33,483 bases of DNA from Streptomyces oryzae (GTDB lineage Bacteria; Actinomycetota; Actinomycetes; Streptomycetales; Streptomycetaceae). Position numbers and translations under genes: made by a program. Positions 22,168 to 31,324 of this stretch are shown in pieces; position 1 is the stretch's first letter; the number at the start of each line of letters is the position of its first letter. Where the stretch lies: positions 1 to 33,483 of the forward strand of contig NZ_JADKMA010000067.1 of NCBI RefSeq assembly GCF_017676365.1, in the 5' to 3' direction. The notes under the pieces were generated by a model. The model was not told where the DNA came from and searched no databases. It worked only from the letters and a program-made list of their open reading frames with translations.

Positions 22168-23286
22168 GTGTCCGGGAACGCGGTGACGGTTGCCCTGACC
22201 GGTGACGTCATGCTGGGGCGCGGCGTCGATCAGATCCTGCCGCACCCCGGCAGCCCCCTGCTCGAGGAACCGTGCATGCGGGATGCGCGGGACTACGTCG
22301 CACTCGCACGGACGGCGAACGGGCCGGTCCCGCACCCCGTCGACTTCCCCTGGCCCTGGGGCGAGACCCTGCGCACGCTGGACGAGCTGGCCCCCGGCGC
22401 GAGGATCTGCAATCTGGAGACCAGCGTCACGCGCAGCGGTGACTTCGCCCCGTGCAAGGACGTGCACTACCGGATGAGCCCCGCGAACGTGGCGGCCCTC
22501 GGCGTCGCCCGGCCCGAGGTGACCGTACTGGCCAACAACCACGTGCTGGACTTCGGCGTCAGCGGGCTGCTGGAGACGCTGGACACCCTCGCGGAGGCCG
22601 GGCTGCGGACAGCGGGAGCGGGCCGGAATCTGACCGAGGCCCGGACGCCGGTGTCGGCGCCGCTCGGCGCGGGCGGCGGGCGACTGCTCGTCGTATCCAT
22701 GGGTTCGCCCTCCAGCGGCATCCCCGCGCACTGGGCCGCGACGGACGAGCGGCCGGGCGTCCACCTCGTCCGGGAGTCGGCGACGGCGGAAGCCGAGGAA
22801 GTCGGCGCCTTGGTGGCCGAGTTGAGACGCCCGGGCGACCTCGCCGCCGCCTCGGTCCACTGGGGCTCGAACTGGGGTTACGACGTACCGCCCGAGCAGG
22901 TGCGGTTCGCGCACGCGCTGATCGACAGCGGCCTGGACCTGGTACACGGCCACTCCTCGCACCACCCGCGCCCCGTCGAGCTCTACCGGGGCAGGCTCGT
23001 CCTCTACGGCTGCGGGGACTTCATCGACGACTACGAGGGCATCAGCGGCTTCGCCGAGTTCCGCGACGATCTGCGCCTGCTGCACGCCGTCACGCTCGAT
23101 ACGGACACCGGGCTGGCGTCCGACGTGCGGCTGATCCCCTTCCAGGCGCGCCGGATGCGCCTCGTGCGGGCCTCGCCCGCGGACACCGAGTGGCTGCGGG
23201 CAACCCTGGACCGGGTCAGCGAGCCGTTCGGGGTCCGCGTGGAAACGGACCCCGAAGGGAGGCTCACCGTCCGGGCCCGCCGCTGA
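22168..23286 (+). CDS. CapA-family protein (poly-gamma-glutamate biosynthesis-like metallophosphatase fold)
   Basis: A 372-residue PGA_cap/CapA-domain protein. The family motifs are clear: LTGDVMLGRGVDQ at the N-terminus, NLETSVT, ANNHVLDFG, HWGSNWGY, and HGHSSHHPRPVELYRG near 260, which carry the predicted metal ligands. CapA proteins belong to the calcineurin-like phosphoesterase fold; some take part in polyglutamate capsule synthesis, but most actinobacterial ones have no tested role. No other capsule gene (CapB/CapC) is nearby, so a capsule function is not supported. No signal peptide is seen. It is convergent with the carboxylase alpha gene, with 17 bases between the stops. Confidence 0.85.
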   Translation: MSGNAVTVALTGDVMLGRGVDQILPHPGSPLLEEPCMRDARDYVALARTANGPVPHPVDFPWPWGETLRTLDELAPGARICNLETSVTRSGDFAPCKDVHYRMSPANVAALGVARPEVTVLANNHVLDFGVSGLLETLDTLAEAGLRTAGAGRNLTEARTPVSAPLGAGGGRLLVVSMGSPSSGIPAHWAATDERPGVHLVRESATAEAEEVGALVAELRRPGDLAAASVHWGSNWGYDVPPEQVRFAHALIDSGLDLVHGHSSHHPRPVELYRGRLVLYGCGDFIDDYEGISGFAEFRDDLRLLHAVTLDTDTGLASDVRLIPFQARRMRLVRASPADTEWLRATLDRVSEPFGVRVETDPEGRLTVRARR

Positions 23287-23303
23287 GGCGTCAGTCCTCG
23301 ATC

Positions 23304-25088
23304 TCAGTCCTTGATCTCGCAGATGACGGCGCCGGACGTCACCGAGGCACCGATCTCCGCCCGGAGGTCCTTCACCGTGCCGGCGCGGTGCGCGTTCAGC
23401 GGCTGCTCCATCTTCATCGCCTCCAGGACGATGATGAGTTCGCCCTCCTCGACCTGCTGGCCCTCCTCGACGGCGACCTTGACGATGGTGCCCTGCATGG
23501 GGGAGGCCAGCGCATCGCCGGAGACGGCGGTGCCGGACTTCTTGGCGGCCTTGCGCCGCGGCTTGCGGGCGCCGCCCTCGACGGCTGCGCGCGCCAGCGG
23601 CATGCCCAGCGAGGAGGGGAGGGAGACCTCCAGCCGCTTGCCGCCGACCTCGACGACGACGGTCTCGCGCCCCGCGCCCTCCTCCTCGTCGGTCTCCCCG
23701 GCGGCGGGAGCGGCGAACGGCTTGATGTCGTTGACGAACTCCGTCTCGATCCACCGGGTGTGGACGTCGAACGGCTCGCCCTCACGGCCGTTCACCTCGG
23801 GCGCGAAGGCGGCGTCCCTTACCACCGTGCGGTGGAAGGGGATCGCGGTGGCCATGCCGGTCACCTCGAACTCGTCCAGCGCCCGCGCGGCCCGCTGCAG
23901 GGCCTGCTGCCGGGTGGCGCCGGAGACGATGAGCTTGGCCAGCAGCGAGTCCCACGCCGGGCCGATCACCGAGCCGGACTCGACGCCCGCGTCGAGCCGG
24001 ACGCCGGGTCCTGAGGGCGGCGCGAAGGTGGTGACCGTGCCGGGGGCCGGGAGGAAGTTGCGGCCCGGGTCCTCGCCGTTGATACGGAACTCGAAGGAGT
24101 GACCGCGCAACGGGGGGTCCTCGTAGCCCAGTTCCTCCCCGTCGGCGATCCGGAACATCTCCCGGACCAGGTCGATGCCGGTGACCTCCTCGGTCACCGG
24201 GTGCTCGACCTGGAGGCGGGTGTTGACCTCCAGGAAGGAGATGGTGCCGTCCTGGCCGACGAGGAACTCGCAGGTGCCCGCGCCCTCGTAGCCGGCCTCG
24301 CGCAGGATGGCCTTGGAGGCGCGGTAGAGCTCGGCGTTCTGCTCGTCCGTCAGATACGGCGCCGGGGCCTCCTCGACCAGCTTCTGGTGGCGGCGCTGGA
24401 GGGAGCAGTCACGGGTGGAGACGACGACCACGTTGCCGTGCTTGTCGGCCAGGCACTGGGTCTCCACGTGCCGGGGCCGGTCCAGATAGCGCTCGACGAA
24501 GCACTCGCCGCGGCCGAAAGCGGCCACGGCCTCGCGCACCGCCGAGTCGTACAGCTCGGGGACCTCCTCCAGCGTACGGGCGACCTTCAGGCCGCGTCCG
24601 CCACCGCCGAAGGCGGCCTTGATGGCGATGGGCAGGCCGTGCTCCTCGGCGAAGGCGACGACCTCCTCGGCGCCGGAGACCGGGTCCTTGGTGCCCGCGA
24701 CGAGGGGGGCGCCGGCGCGCTGTGCGATGTGCCGCGCTGCGACCTTGTCGCCCAGGTCGCGGATGGCCTGCGGGGGCGGGCCCATCCAGTTGAGGCCCGC
24801 GTCGATGACGGCCTGTGCGAAGTCGGCGTTCTCGGAGAGGAATCCGTAGCCCGGATGTACGGCGTCGGCCCCCGAATCGGCGGCGGCCTTCAGTACTTTG
24901 GTGACATCCAGATAGCTTCCCGCCGGGGTGTCACCGCCCAGGGCGAATGCCTCGTCGGCCACGCGGACGTGCAGGGCGTCCCGGTCCGGCTCGGCATAGA
25001 CGGCGACGCTCGCGATTCCCGCGTCCCGGCACGCGCGGGCGACGCGGACGGCGATTTCGCCGCGGTTGGCGATGAGCACCTTGCGCAC
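23304..25088 (-). CDS. accA2: Acyl-CoA carboxylase alpha subunit (biotin carboxylase + biotin carrier)
   Basis: A 594-residue fusion of biotin carboxylase (about 1-445) and biotin carboxyl carrier (about 520-594). The ATP-grasp glycine loop is AAFGGGGRGLKVA (158-170). The biotinylated lysine is Lys559 in EAMKMEQP. It carboxylates its own biotin with ATP and bicarbonate and hands the carboxyl group to a beta subunit such as PccB downstream, giving methylmalonyl- or malonyl-CoA. Start is GTG at 25088 with a strong GGAGGG site 7 bases away. The 3' end carries a 13-bp imperfect duplication that repeats the stop codon. The symbol follows the S. coelicolor gene at this position, by synteny. Confidence 0.92.
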   Translation of the reverse strand: MRKVLIANRGEIAVRVARACRDAGIASVAVYAEPDRDALHVRVADEAFALGGDTPAGSYLDVTKVLKAAADSGADAVHPGYGFLSENADFAQAVIDAGLNWMGPPPQAIRDLGDKVAARHIAQRAGAPLVAGTKDPVSGAEEVVAFAEEHGLPIAIKAAFGGGGRGLKVARTLEEVPELYDSAVREAVAAFGRGECFVERYLDRPRHVETQCLADKHGNVVVVSTRDCSLQRRHQKLVEEAPAPYLTDEQNAELYRASKAILREAGYEGAGTCEFLVGQDGTISFLEVNTRLQVEHPVTEEVTGIDLVREMFRIADGEELGYEDPPLRGHSFEFRINGEDPGRNFLPAPGTVTTFAPPSGPGVRLDAGVESGSVIGPAWDSLLAKLIVSGATRQQALQRAARALDEFEVTGMATAIPFHRTVVRDAAFAPEVNGREGEPFDVHTRWIETEFVNDIKPFAAPAAGETDEEEGAGRETVVVEVGGKRLEVSLPSSLGMPLARAAVEGGARKPRRKAAKKSGTAVSGDALASPMQGTIVKVAVEEGQQVEEGELIIVLEAMKMEQPLNAHRAGTVKDLRAEIGASVTSGAVICEIKD

Positions 25089-25466
25089 GATGGCTCCCTC
25101 CTTGAAACAAGCTGAGTTTAGGTACAGGCGACACCTGACGCCGAGCCGCCAAGGGGGGTGAGCTTGCCCACACGGAGTGTCACCCGCGGGTCGCGCAGAA
25201 CCGGATCTCCCCTTGTTGTCCCACGGTACGCCGCATTCGGCGCAGGATTGTGTGCCTCAGGCATGTGGGCTAGCTCTCTGTCGGAGTCGTGCGCTGAGCG
25301 CGCCGGTCTTTGTGGAGTCCCTACGACTCGGAGAGGGAAATTTTGCTGTGCGTCCTTTCCCTTGCCCTGGCTTGTACCCGTGAGTAGCGTTCGCCCTGCC
25401 AAGAGCACGTACCTGGAGTGACGACAGAGCGAACGACGCAGCAAGGGCAACGGAAGAGGTGGCCAA
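25089..25466. other. Divergent intergenic region between carboxylase alpha and membrane protein genes
   Basis: No gene is supported in these 378 bases. On the minus strand TAAACT (25120-25115) is a possible -10 for the carboxylase, about 30 bases before its GTG; its -35 is weak. On the plus strand TTGCCC (25362-25367), 17 bases and TAGCGT (25385-25390) make a good promoter for the gene at 25467, leaving a leader of about 70 bases. Short frames here have unusual codon use. Confidence 0.5.
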
Positions 25467-25946
25467 GTGGCGGGGCGCAGACGGGCGGTGGCCGCGGTCA
25501 CCGCGGCGGTGCTGGCGATGGAAGCAGCCATGCTCGTGGGACTCAATCTCTTCCTGGGCAAGGTCGCCGACGCTCAGCAGATGTCGCTGGCGGGCATCGA
25601 CCCGCGTGCGATGACGGTTTCGGCGGTGATCGGTGCCGTGCTCGTGGGCGGCTATGTGCTCGGCTGCGCGCTGATCCTGGTCCGTACGGCGGTGCGCGAT
25701 GTGCCGCCGCGCGGCTTCCTGCGCATCGTGCTGATCAGCTGTGCGGTGGTGCACGGGGTGCTCGGTGCCTTCTCGGTCGGCCTGGTCGGCTGGCTGGCCT
25801 TCCTGGTGATGATGGGCGTCCTCGGGCTGCTCGTCTGGTCGTTGACCTGGTACGGCGAGGCCATGGAAGCCCCGGCACAGCCGGCGCCTGGTGCCGGTCG
25901 GCCCGGCGACGGCTCCGGGATCAGCGCGGAGCCCACAGGTCCGTGA
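25467..25946 (+). CDS. Small four-helix membrane protein of unknown function
   Basis: A 159-residue protein with four membrane helices (about 7-30, 52-75, 85-105 and 108-130) and a short Pro/Gly-rich cytoplasmic tail. It belongs to a conserved Streptomyces family with no assigned role. Start is GTG at 25467, 9 bases after an AGAGG site. Its 3' end overlaps that of the convergent maf gene by 26 bases. It sits between carboxylase genes, but nothing in its sequence links it to them. Confidence 0.78.
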   Translation: MAGRRRAVAAVTAAVLAMEAAMLVGLNLFLGKVADAQQMSLAGIDPRAMTVSAVIGAVLVGGYVLGCALILVRTAVRDVPPRGFLRIVLISCAVVHGVLGAFSVGLVGWLAFLVMMGVLGLLVWSLTWYGEAMEAPAQPAPGAGRPGDGSGISAEPTGP

Positions 25947-26535
25947 CGGCGATGCCCAGCTCGCGCAGCAGCCTGCGCAGCGTGGGCAGCGACAGGCCCA
26001 GCACATTGCCGTGGTCGCCCTCGATACCGTCGACGAACGGACCCGAGCGGCCGTCCAGCGTGAAAGCCCCGGCCACGTGCAGCGGTTCGCCGCTGGCGAC
26101 GTAGGCCGCGATCTCCTCGTCCGTCGGCCTGCCGAAGTGCACCGTCGTGGACGCCGTCACCGAGCGGCGCCCCTCCTCGCCCGGGACGCGGGTGTCGATG
26201 ACGCAGTGCCCGGTGTGCAGCACGCCGGAGCGGCCCCGCATGTCCTTCCAGCGCGCCGTCGCCTCCTCGGCGTCCGCCGGCTTGCCCAGCGGACGCCCGT
26301 CCAGCTCCAGCACCGAGTCACAGCCGACGACCAGCGCGTCCGCGCCCTCCATCCGCGCGGCCACCGCCGTCGCCTTCGCCTCGGCCAGCACCCTGGCCAG
26401 CGCGGAGGGGGTCGGGGCGCTCAGCGTGTCCTCGTCCACGCCGCTGACGACGACCTCCGGAGCCATTCCCGCCTGCCGCAGCAGCGCGAGTCGGGCGGGG
26501 GAGGCGGAGGCCAGAACGAGACGCGGAGGGTTCAT
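25921..26535 (-). CDS. Maf-family nucleoside triphosphate pyrophosphatase
   Basis: A 204-residue Maf/HAM1-superfamily house-cleaning enzyme that hydrolyses canonical or modified nucleoside triphosphates to monophosphates. The N-terminal LASASPARLALLRQAG and the central CDSVLELDGRPLGKP are the family's catalytic signatures, and HCVIDTRV and GPFVDGIEGDHGNVLGL follow as expected. The ATG at 26535 is preceded by TACGAT with a 6-base gap on the coding strand, so it is probably leaderless. The 3' end overlaps the membrane protein gene by 26 bases on the opposite strand. Confidence 0.9.
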   Translation of the reverse strand: MNPPRLVLASASPARLALLRQAGMAPEVVVSGVDEDTLSAPTPSALARVLAEAKATAVAARMEGADALVVGCDSVLELDGRPLGKPADAEEATARWKDMRGRSGVLHTGHCVIDTRVPGEEGRRSVTASTTVHFGRPTDEEIAAYVASGEPLHVAGAFTLDGRSGPFVDGIEGDHGNVLGLSLPTLRRLLRELGIAVTDLWAPR

Positions 26536-26578
26536 GCCGCCATCGTAAGGAGTCGGCGCGCGGGCCGTCCCCGGGCCC

Positions 26579-26716
26579 TCACGAGTACGCGACGGACAGA
26601 AGCAGCAGCATCACCACCCCGGTGACCACTAACAGCACCCAGCCGAGGCGGTGCATCTGCTCCTGGGTCCTGCTCAGTTCCGGCGGCGGTTCGTCTCGGG
26701 GGTCCGACCACAGCAT
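26579..26716 (-). CDS. 45-residue single-pass membrane peptide
   Basis: A short frame from ATG at 26716 to TGA at 26579 encodes MLWSDPRDEPPPELSR followed by an amphipathic stretch and one hydrophobic helix (about 24-43). The soluble-then-membrane layout and acidic-proline N-terminus match a small conserved Streptomyces protein between maf and the carboxylase epsilon gene, as I recall it. Leu29 is a TTA codon, which predicts bldA dependence. No clear Shine-Dalgarno is seen. An 18-bp perfect palindrome lies 34 bases upstream. Function unknown; it may modulate a membrane complex. Confidence 0.65.
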   Translation of the reverse strand: MLWSDPRDEPPPELSRTQEQMHRLGWVLLVVTGVVMLLLLSVAYS

Positions 26717-26749
26717 CCGCCCATGGTGGCCGCGTGCCGGTGCGGGCGC

Positions 26750-26767
26750 CTGAGTACGCGTACTCAG
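26750..26767. promoter_or_regulatory. Perfect 18-bp palindrome CTGAGTACGCGTACTCAG
   Basis: The sequence equals its own reverse complement over 18 bases with no spacer. It lies 26 bases past the epsilon-subunit stop and 34 bases before the start of the small TTA-containing peptide gene. With no loop it makes a better protein-binding site than a terminator hairpin. No regulator is identified. Confidence 0.6.
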
Positions 26768-26792
26768 CCGCCCGCACCCCGCAAGAGCCCGG

Positions 26793-27056
26793 TCAGCCGG
26801 GCCAGAACGTGCGGCGCCAGGCGCCGGGACCCGGCGTCGGCAGCGGGCCCGGCACGGTGCGGGCCGGGTCGGACCAGGCGCTCGGCGCGGGGCGCTGCGG
26901 CTCTCCTTCCGCCGCGGCGGAGGCGCGGACCCGCACCACCGCCAGCGCCGCCGCCAGTTCCTCGGGCGTCGGGTTGCCCCGTACGACGCGGATGGGCGGC
27001 TCGGCGGGCACGGCCGGAGCGGTGTCTCCGGGCCCGGTTTCGATGGACTCCGTCAT
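26793..27056 (-). CDS. pccE: Acyl-CoA carboxylase epsilon subunit
   Basis: An 87-residue epsilon subunit, found only with actinobacterial acyl-CoA carboxylases, where it helps the alpha and beta subunits assemble. The N-terminal block PPIRVVRGNPTPEELAAALAVV is the conserved signature; the C-terminus ends in a tryptophan-containing tail (AWRRTFW). The ATG at 27056 has GAGGAGG upstream and lies only 10 bases after the pccB stop, so the two are cotranscribed. Confidence 0.88.
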   Translation of the reverse strand: MTESIETGPGDTAPAVPAEPPIRVVRGNPTPEELAAALAVVRVRASAAAEGEPQRPAPSAWSDPARTVPGPLPTPGPGAWRRTFWPG

Positions 27057-27066
27057 CGCGGCCTCC

Positions 27067-28671
27067 TCACAGCGGGATGTTGCCGTGCTTCTTCGGCGGG
27101 AGCTGCTCCCGCTTGGTGCGCAGCGTGCGCAGCCCGCGGGTGATGTGGCGGCGGGTCTCGGCCGGGCGGATCACCGCGTCCACATAGCCGCGCTCGGCCG
27201 CGACATACGGGTTCAGCAGCGCGTCCTCGTACTCCTGGGTGAGCTGGGCGCGCAGCTCCTCGGTCTCCTCGGGCGTACCGGCGGCGGCCAGCTTCTTGCG
27301 GTGCAGGATGTTGACCGCGCCCTGTGCGCCCATCACCGCGATCTGCGCCGTCGGCCAGGCGAAGTTGAGGTCGGCGCCCAGGTGCTTGGAGCCCATCACG
27401 TCGTACGCGCCGCCGAACGCCTTCCGCGTGATCACCGTGATCAGCGGCACCGTCGCCTCCGCGTACGCGAAGATCAGCTTGGCGCCGCGCCGGATGATCC
27501 CGTCGTACTCCTGGTCCGTACCGGGCAGGAAGCCGGGCACGTCCACGAAGGTGAGGACGGGGATGTTGAACGCGTCGCAGGTGCGGACGAAGCGGGCGGC
27601 CTTCTCGCTCGCGTCGATGTTCAGACAGCCGGCGAACTGCAGCGGCTGGTTGGCCACCACGCCCACCGACTGGCCCTCGACACGGCCGAAGCCGGTGACG
27701 ATGTTCGGCGCGAACAGCGCCTGCGTCTCCAGGAACTCGCCGTCGTCCAGCACATGTTCGATGACGGCGTGCATGTCGTAGGGCTGGTTGGCCGAGTCCG
27801 GGATCAGGACGTCCAGTTCCCGGTCCTCCTCGGAGGTCTCCAGGTCGGCGTCCTCCGGATAGCCCGGCGGCTCGGAGAGGTTGTTGGAGGGGAGGTAGGA
27901 CAGCAGGGCCTTCACATACTCGATGGCGTCCTTCTCGTCCCCCGCCATGTGGTGGGCGACGCCGGAGGTCGCGTTGTGCGTCCGCGCGCCGCCCAGCTCC
28001 TCGAAGCCGACGTCCTCCCCGGTGACCGTCTTGATCACGTCGGGGCCCGTGATGAACATGTGCGAGGTCTGGTCCACCATCACCGTGAAGTCCGTGATGG
28101 CCGGCGAGTAGACGGCGCCGCCCGCGCACGGGCCGAGGATCAGCGAGATCTGCGGGATGACCCCGGAGGCATGGGTGTTCCGGCGGAAGATCTCCGCGAA
28201 CAGGCCGAGCGCCGCCACCCCCTCCTGGATACGGGCGCCACCGCCGTCGTTGATGCCCACGACGGGGCAGCCGGTCTTCAGCGCGAAGTCCATGACCTTC
28301 ACGATCTTCTCGCCGTAGACCTCGCCGAGGGCGCCGCCGAAGATGGTGAAGTCCTGCGAGAAGACGCACACCGGGCGGCCGTCGACGGTGCCGTAACCGG
28401 TGACCACGCCGTCCCCGTACGGACGGTTCTTCTCCAGGCCGAAGTTGGTGGAGCGGTGCCGTGCGAACTCGTCCAGCTCCGTGAACGAACCCTCGTCCAG
28501 GAGCAGCTCGATGCGCTCACGCGCGGTCAGCTTCCCCTTGGCGTGCTGCTTCTCCACAGCGCGTTCGGAGCCCGCGTGGACGGCTTCGCTGGTGCGGCGC
28601 TCGAAATCCGCGAGTTTGCCCGCGGTGGTGTGGATGTCGAGGTCGTCGATGTCGGGGCTGGGCGAGGACAT
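27067..28671 (-). CDS. pccB: Propionyl-CoA carboxylase beta subunit (carboxyltransferase)
   Basis: A 534-residue carboxyltransferase that moves the carboxyl group from biotin to an acyl-CoA. Both crotonase-like halves are present, with the oxyanion-hole regions GGGARIQEG (143-151) and KAFGGAYDVMGSKHLGAD (417-434). Asp424 lies in AYDVM; the equivalent residue (Asp422 in S. coelicolor PccB, from memory) favours propionyl-CoA, so methylmalonyl-CoA, a polyketide extender, is the likely product. The ATG at 28671 follows AAGGAG. It is divergent from the biotin ligase gene and forms an operon with the epsilon subunit. The alpha subunit lies about 2 kb further on. Confidence 0.93.
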   Translation of the reverse strand: MSSPSPDIDDLDIHTTAGKLADFERRTSEAVHAGSERAVEKQHAKGKLTARERIELLLDEGSFTELDEFARHRSTNFGLEKNRPYGDGVVTGYGTVDGRPVCVFSQDFTIFGGALGEVYGEKIVKVMDFALKTGCPVVGINDGGGARIQEGVAALGLFAEIFRRNTHASGVIPQISLILGPCAGGAVYSPAITDFTVMVDQTSHMFITGPDVIKTVTGEDVGFEELGGARTHNATSGVAHHMAGDEKDAIEYVKALLSYLPSNNLSEPPGYPEDADLETSEEDRELDVLIPDSANQPYDMHAVIEHVLDDGEFLETQALFAPNIVTGFGRVEGQSVGVVANQPLQFAGCLNIDASEKAARFVRTCDAFNIPVLTFVDVPGFLPGTDQEYDGIIRRGAKLIFAYAEATVPLITVITRKAFGGAYDVMGSKHLGADLNFAWPTAQIAVMGAQGAVNILHRKKLAAAGTPEETEELRAQLTQEYEDALLNPYVAAERGYVDAVIRPAETRRHITRGLRTLRTKREQLPPKKHGNIPL

Positions 28672-28699
28672 CTCGGAGGGCTCCTTACCGTCGCGGGTT

Positions 28700-28773
28700 G
28701 GCTACCGACCCGTAGGCTATCGGCGACCTGCGCATTACGGAGTGCGTCGTTGACCACACTGCGACCACACTGC
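28700..28773. promoter_or_regulatory. Repeats in the pccB-biotin ligase divergent region
   Basis: Two sets of direct repeats occur. GGCTACCG (28700-28707) and GGCTATCG (28715-28722) are near-copies 15 bases apart. GACCACACTGC is a perfect tandem 11-bp duplication (28752-28762 and 28763-28773). The 11-bp period is one helical turn, so two protein monomers could bind on one face. The tandem lies 45-65 bases before the biotin ligase start, an activator position. Confidence 0.45.
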
Positions 28774-28817
28774 CGCTTGCGCACACCGGCCACGTGAGGG
28801 TCCATAACCTGTCGGGC

Positions 28818-29666
28818 ATGACGCCCAACCGCTGGTCCGACCTGGACCGACCGCCACTCAACGAGACCGCCCTGCGCCGCGCGCTGGTCACCGGGGACTC
28901 CCTGTGGACACAGCTGGAGGTGGCCGAGTCCATCGGCTCGACCAACACGGAGCTCGCCGAACGGGCCCGGCGCGGCGACGCAGCGCCCGGCGCCGTCCTG
29001 ATCGCGGAGGAGCAGACGGCAGGCAAGGGCCGGCTCGACCGCTCATGGACGGCCCCGCCCCGCTCCGGCCTCTTCTTCTCGGTGCTGCTGAGCCCCGAAC
29101 CTCCGCCGCAGCGCTGGGGCTGGCTCCCGCTGCTGGCCGGGGTGGCCGCCGCGGGAGCGCTCGCCCGTGCGGCGGGAGCCGACACCGGGCTGAAGTGGCC
29201 CAACGACGTGCTGACCACCGGCGAGGGCGGGGAACGCAAGATCGGCGGCATCCTCGCGGAACGCGTAGGGGCCGACTCCGTCGTCCTCGGCATCGGCCTC
29301 AACGTCACCCTCCGCCAGGACGAGCTGCCGGTCCCCACCGCCGGCTCCCTCGCCCTCGCGGGCGCCCGGGGCACCGACCGCGACCCGCTGCTGCGCGCGG
29401 TACTGCGCGCGCTGGCGGACTGGTACGCCCGCTGGACGGCGGCGGACGGCGACCCCACGGCCAGCACCCTGCTGGAGACGTACGCGGCGGGCTGCGTGAC
29501 CCTCGGCAGGACCGTACGGGCGACGCTGCCCGGGGGAGACGAGCTGGTGGGGGAGGCCGTCGCGGTGGACGGCGACGGACGGCTGATCATCGCTTCGGAA
29601 CAGGGCGTACAGCATCCGGTCGCTGCCGGTGACATCGTCCATCTGCGCCCCGCAACGGGAGAGTGA
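28818..29666 (+). CDS. birA: Biotin--[acetyl-CoA-carboxylase] ligase, class I
   Basis: A 282-residue biotin protein ligase that activates biotin with ATP and attaches it to the carrier lysine (for example Lys559 of the neighbouring alpha subunit). Family motifs: IGSTNTELAERARRG, AGKGRLDRSW (the biotin/ATP loop), KWPNDVL and KIGGIL. There is no N-terminal helix-turn-helix, so it is the non-regulatory class and cannot repress transcription as E. coli BirA does. The ATG at 28818 follows TAACCT by 7 bases. Divergence from pccB fits a shared biotin-dependent function. Confidence 0.92.
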   Translation: MTPNRWSDLDRPPLNETALRRALVTGDSLWTQLEVAESIGSTNTELAERARRGDAAPGAVLIAEEQTAGKGRLDRSWTAPPRSGLFFSVLLSPEPPPQRWGWLPLLAGVAAAGALARAAGADTGLKWPNDVLTTGEGGERKIGGILAERVGADSVVLGIGLNVTLRQDELPVPTAGSLALAGARGTDRDPLLRAVLRALADWYARWTAADGDPTASTLLETYAAGCVTLGRTVRATLPGGDELVGEAVAVDGDGRLIIASEQGVQHPVAAGDIVHLRPATGE

Positions 29667-29831
29667 GGTACCGCACAACTGCCGTATGGTGGGCAATCGG
29701 CGGTGACATCGGGTGCCACCCGGCAGCGGTGTCCCGGCCCGGAGCACGTTGAGCAAGAGGAACGGAAGGGCTGTGCGCAGGGACGACGCAAGGCCGCGAC
29801 ACCACGCCGCGGAGGGTGCGGGGAGCCCGCG

Positions 29832-31304
<1,473 letters not shown>

Positions 31305-31324
31305 CCGTCGTTATCGTGCTCCGC

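Noticed and set aside
22168..23286. Capsule biosynthesis operon
   Set aside because: Only a CapA-like gene is present. No CapB ligase or CapC membrane partner lies on either side.
25177..25383. Short plus-strand frames (68-87 codons) before the membrane protein gene
   Set aside because: Codon use lacks the high third-position GC of real genes here, no ribosome binding site is seen, and the frames cover the promoter region.
26734..28797. 687-residue plus-strand open frame
   Set aside because: It is antisense to the carboxylase epsilon and beta subunits, which have clear family motifs.
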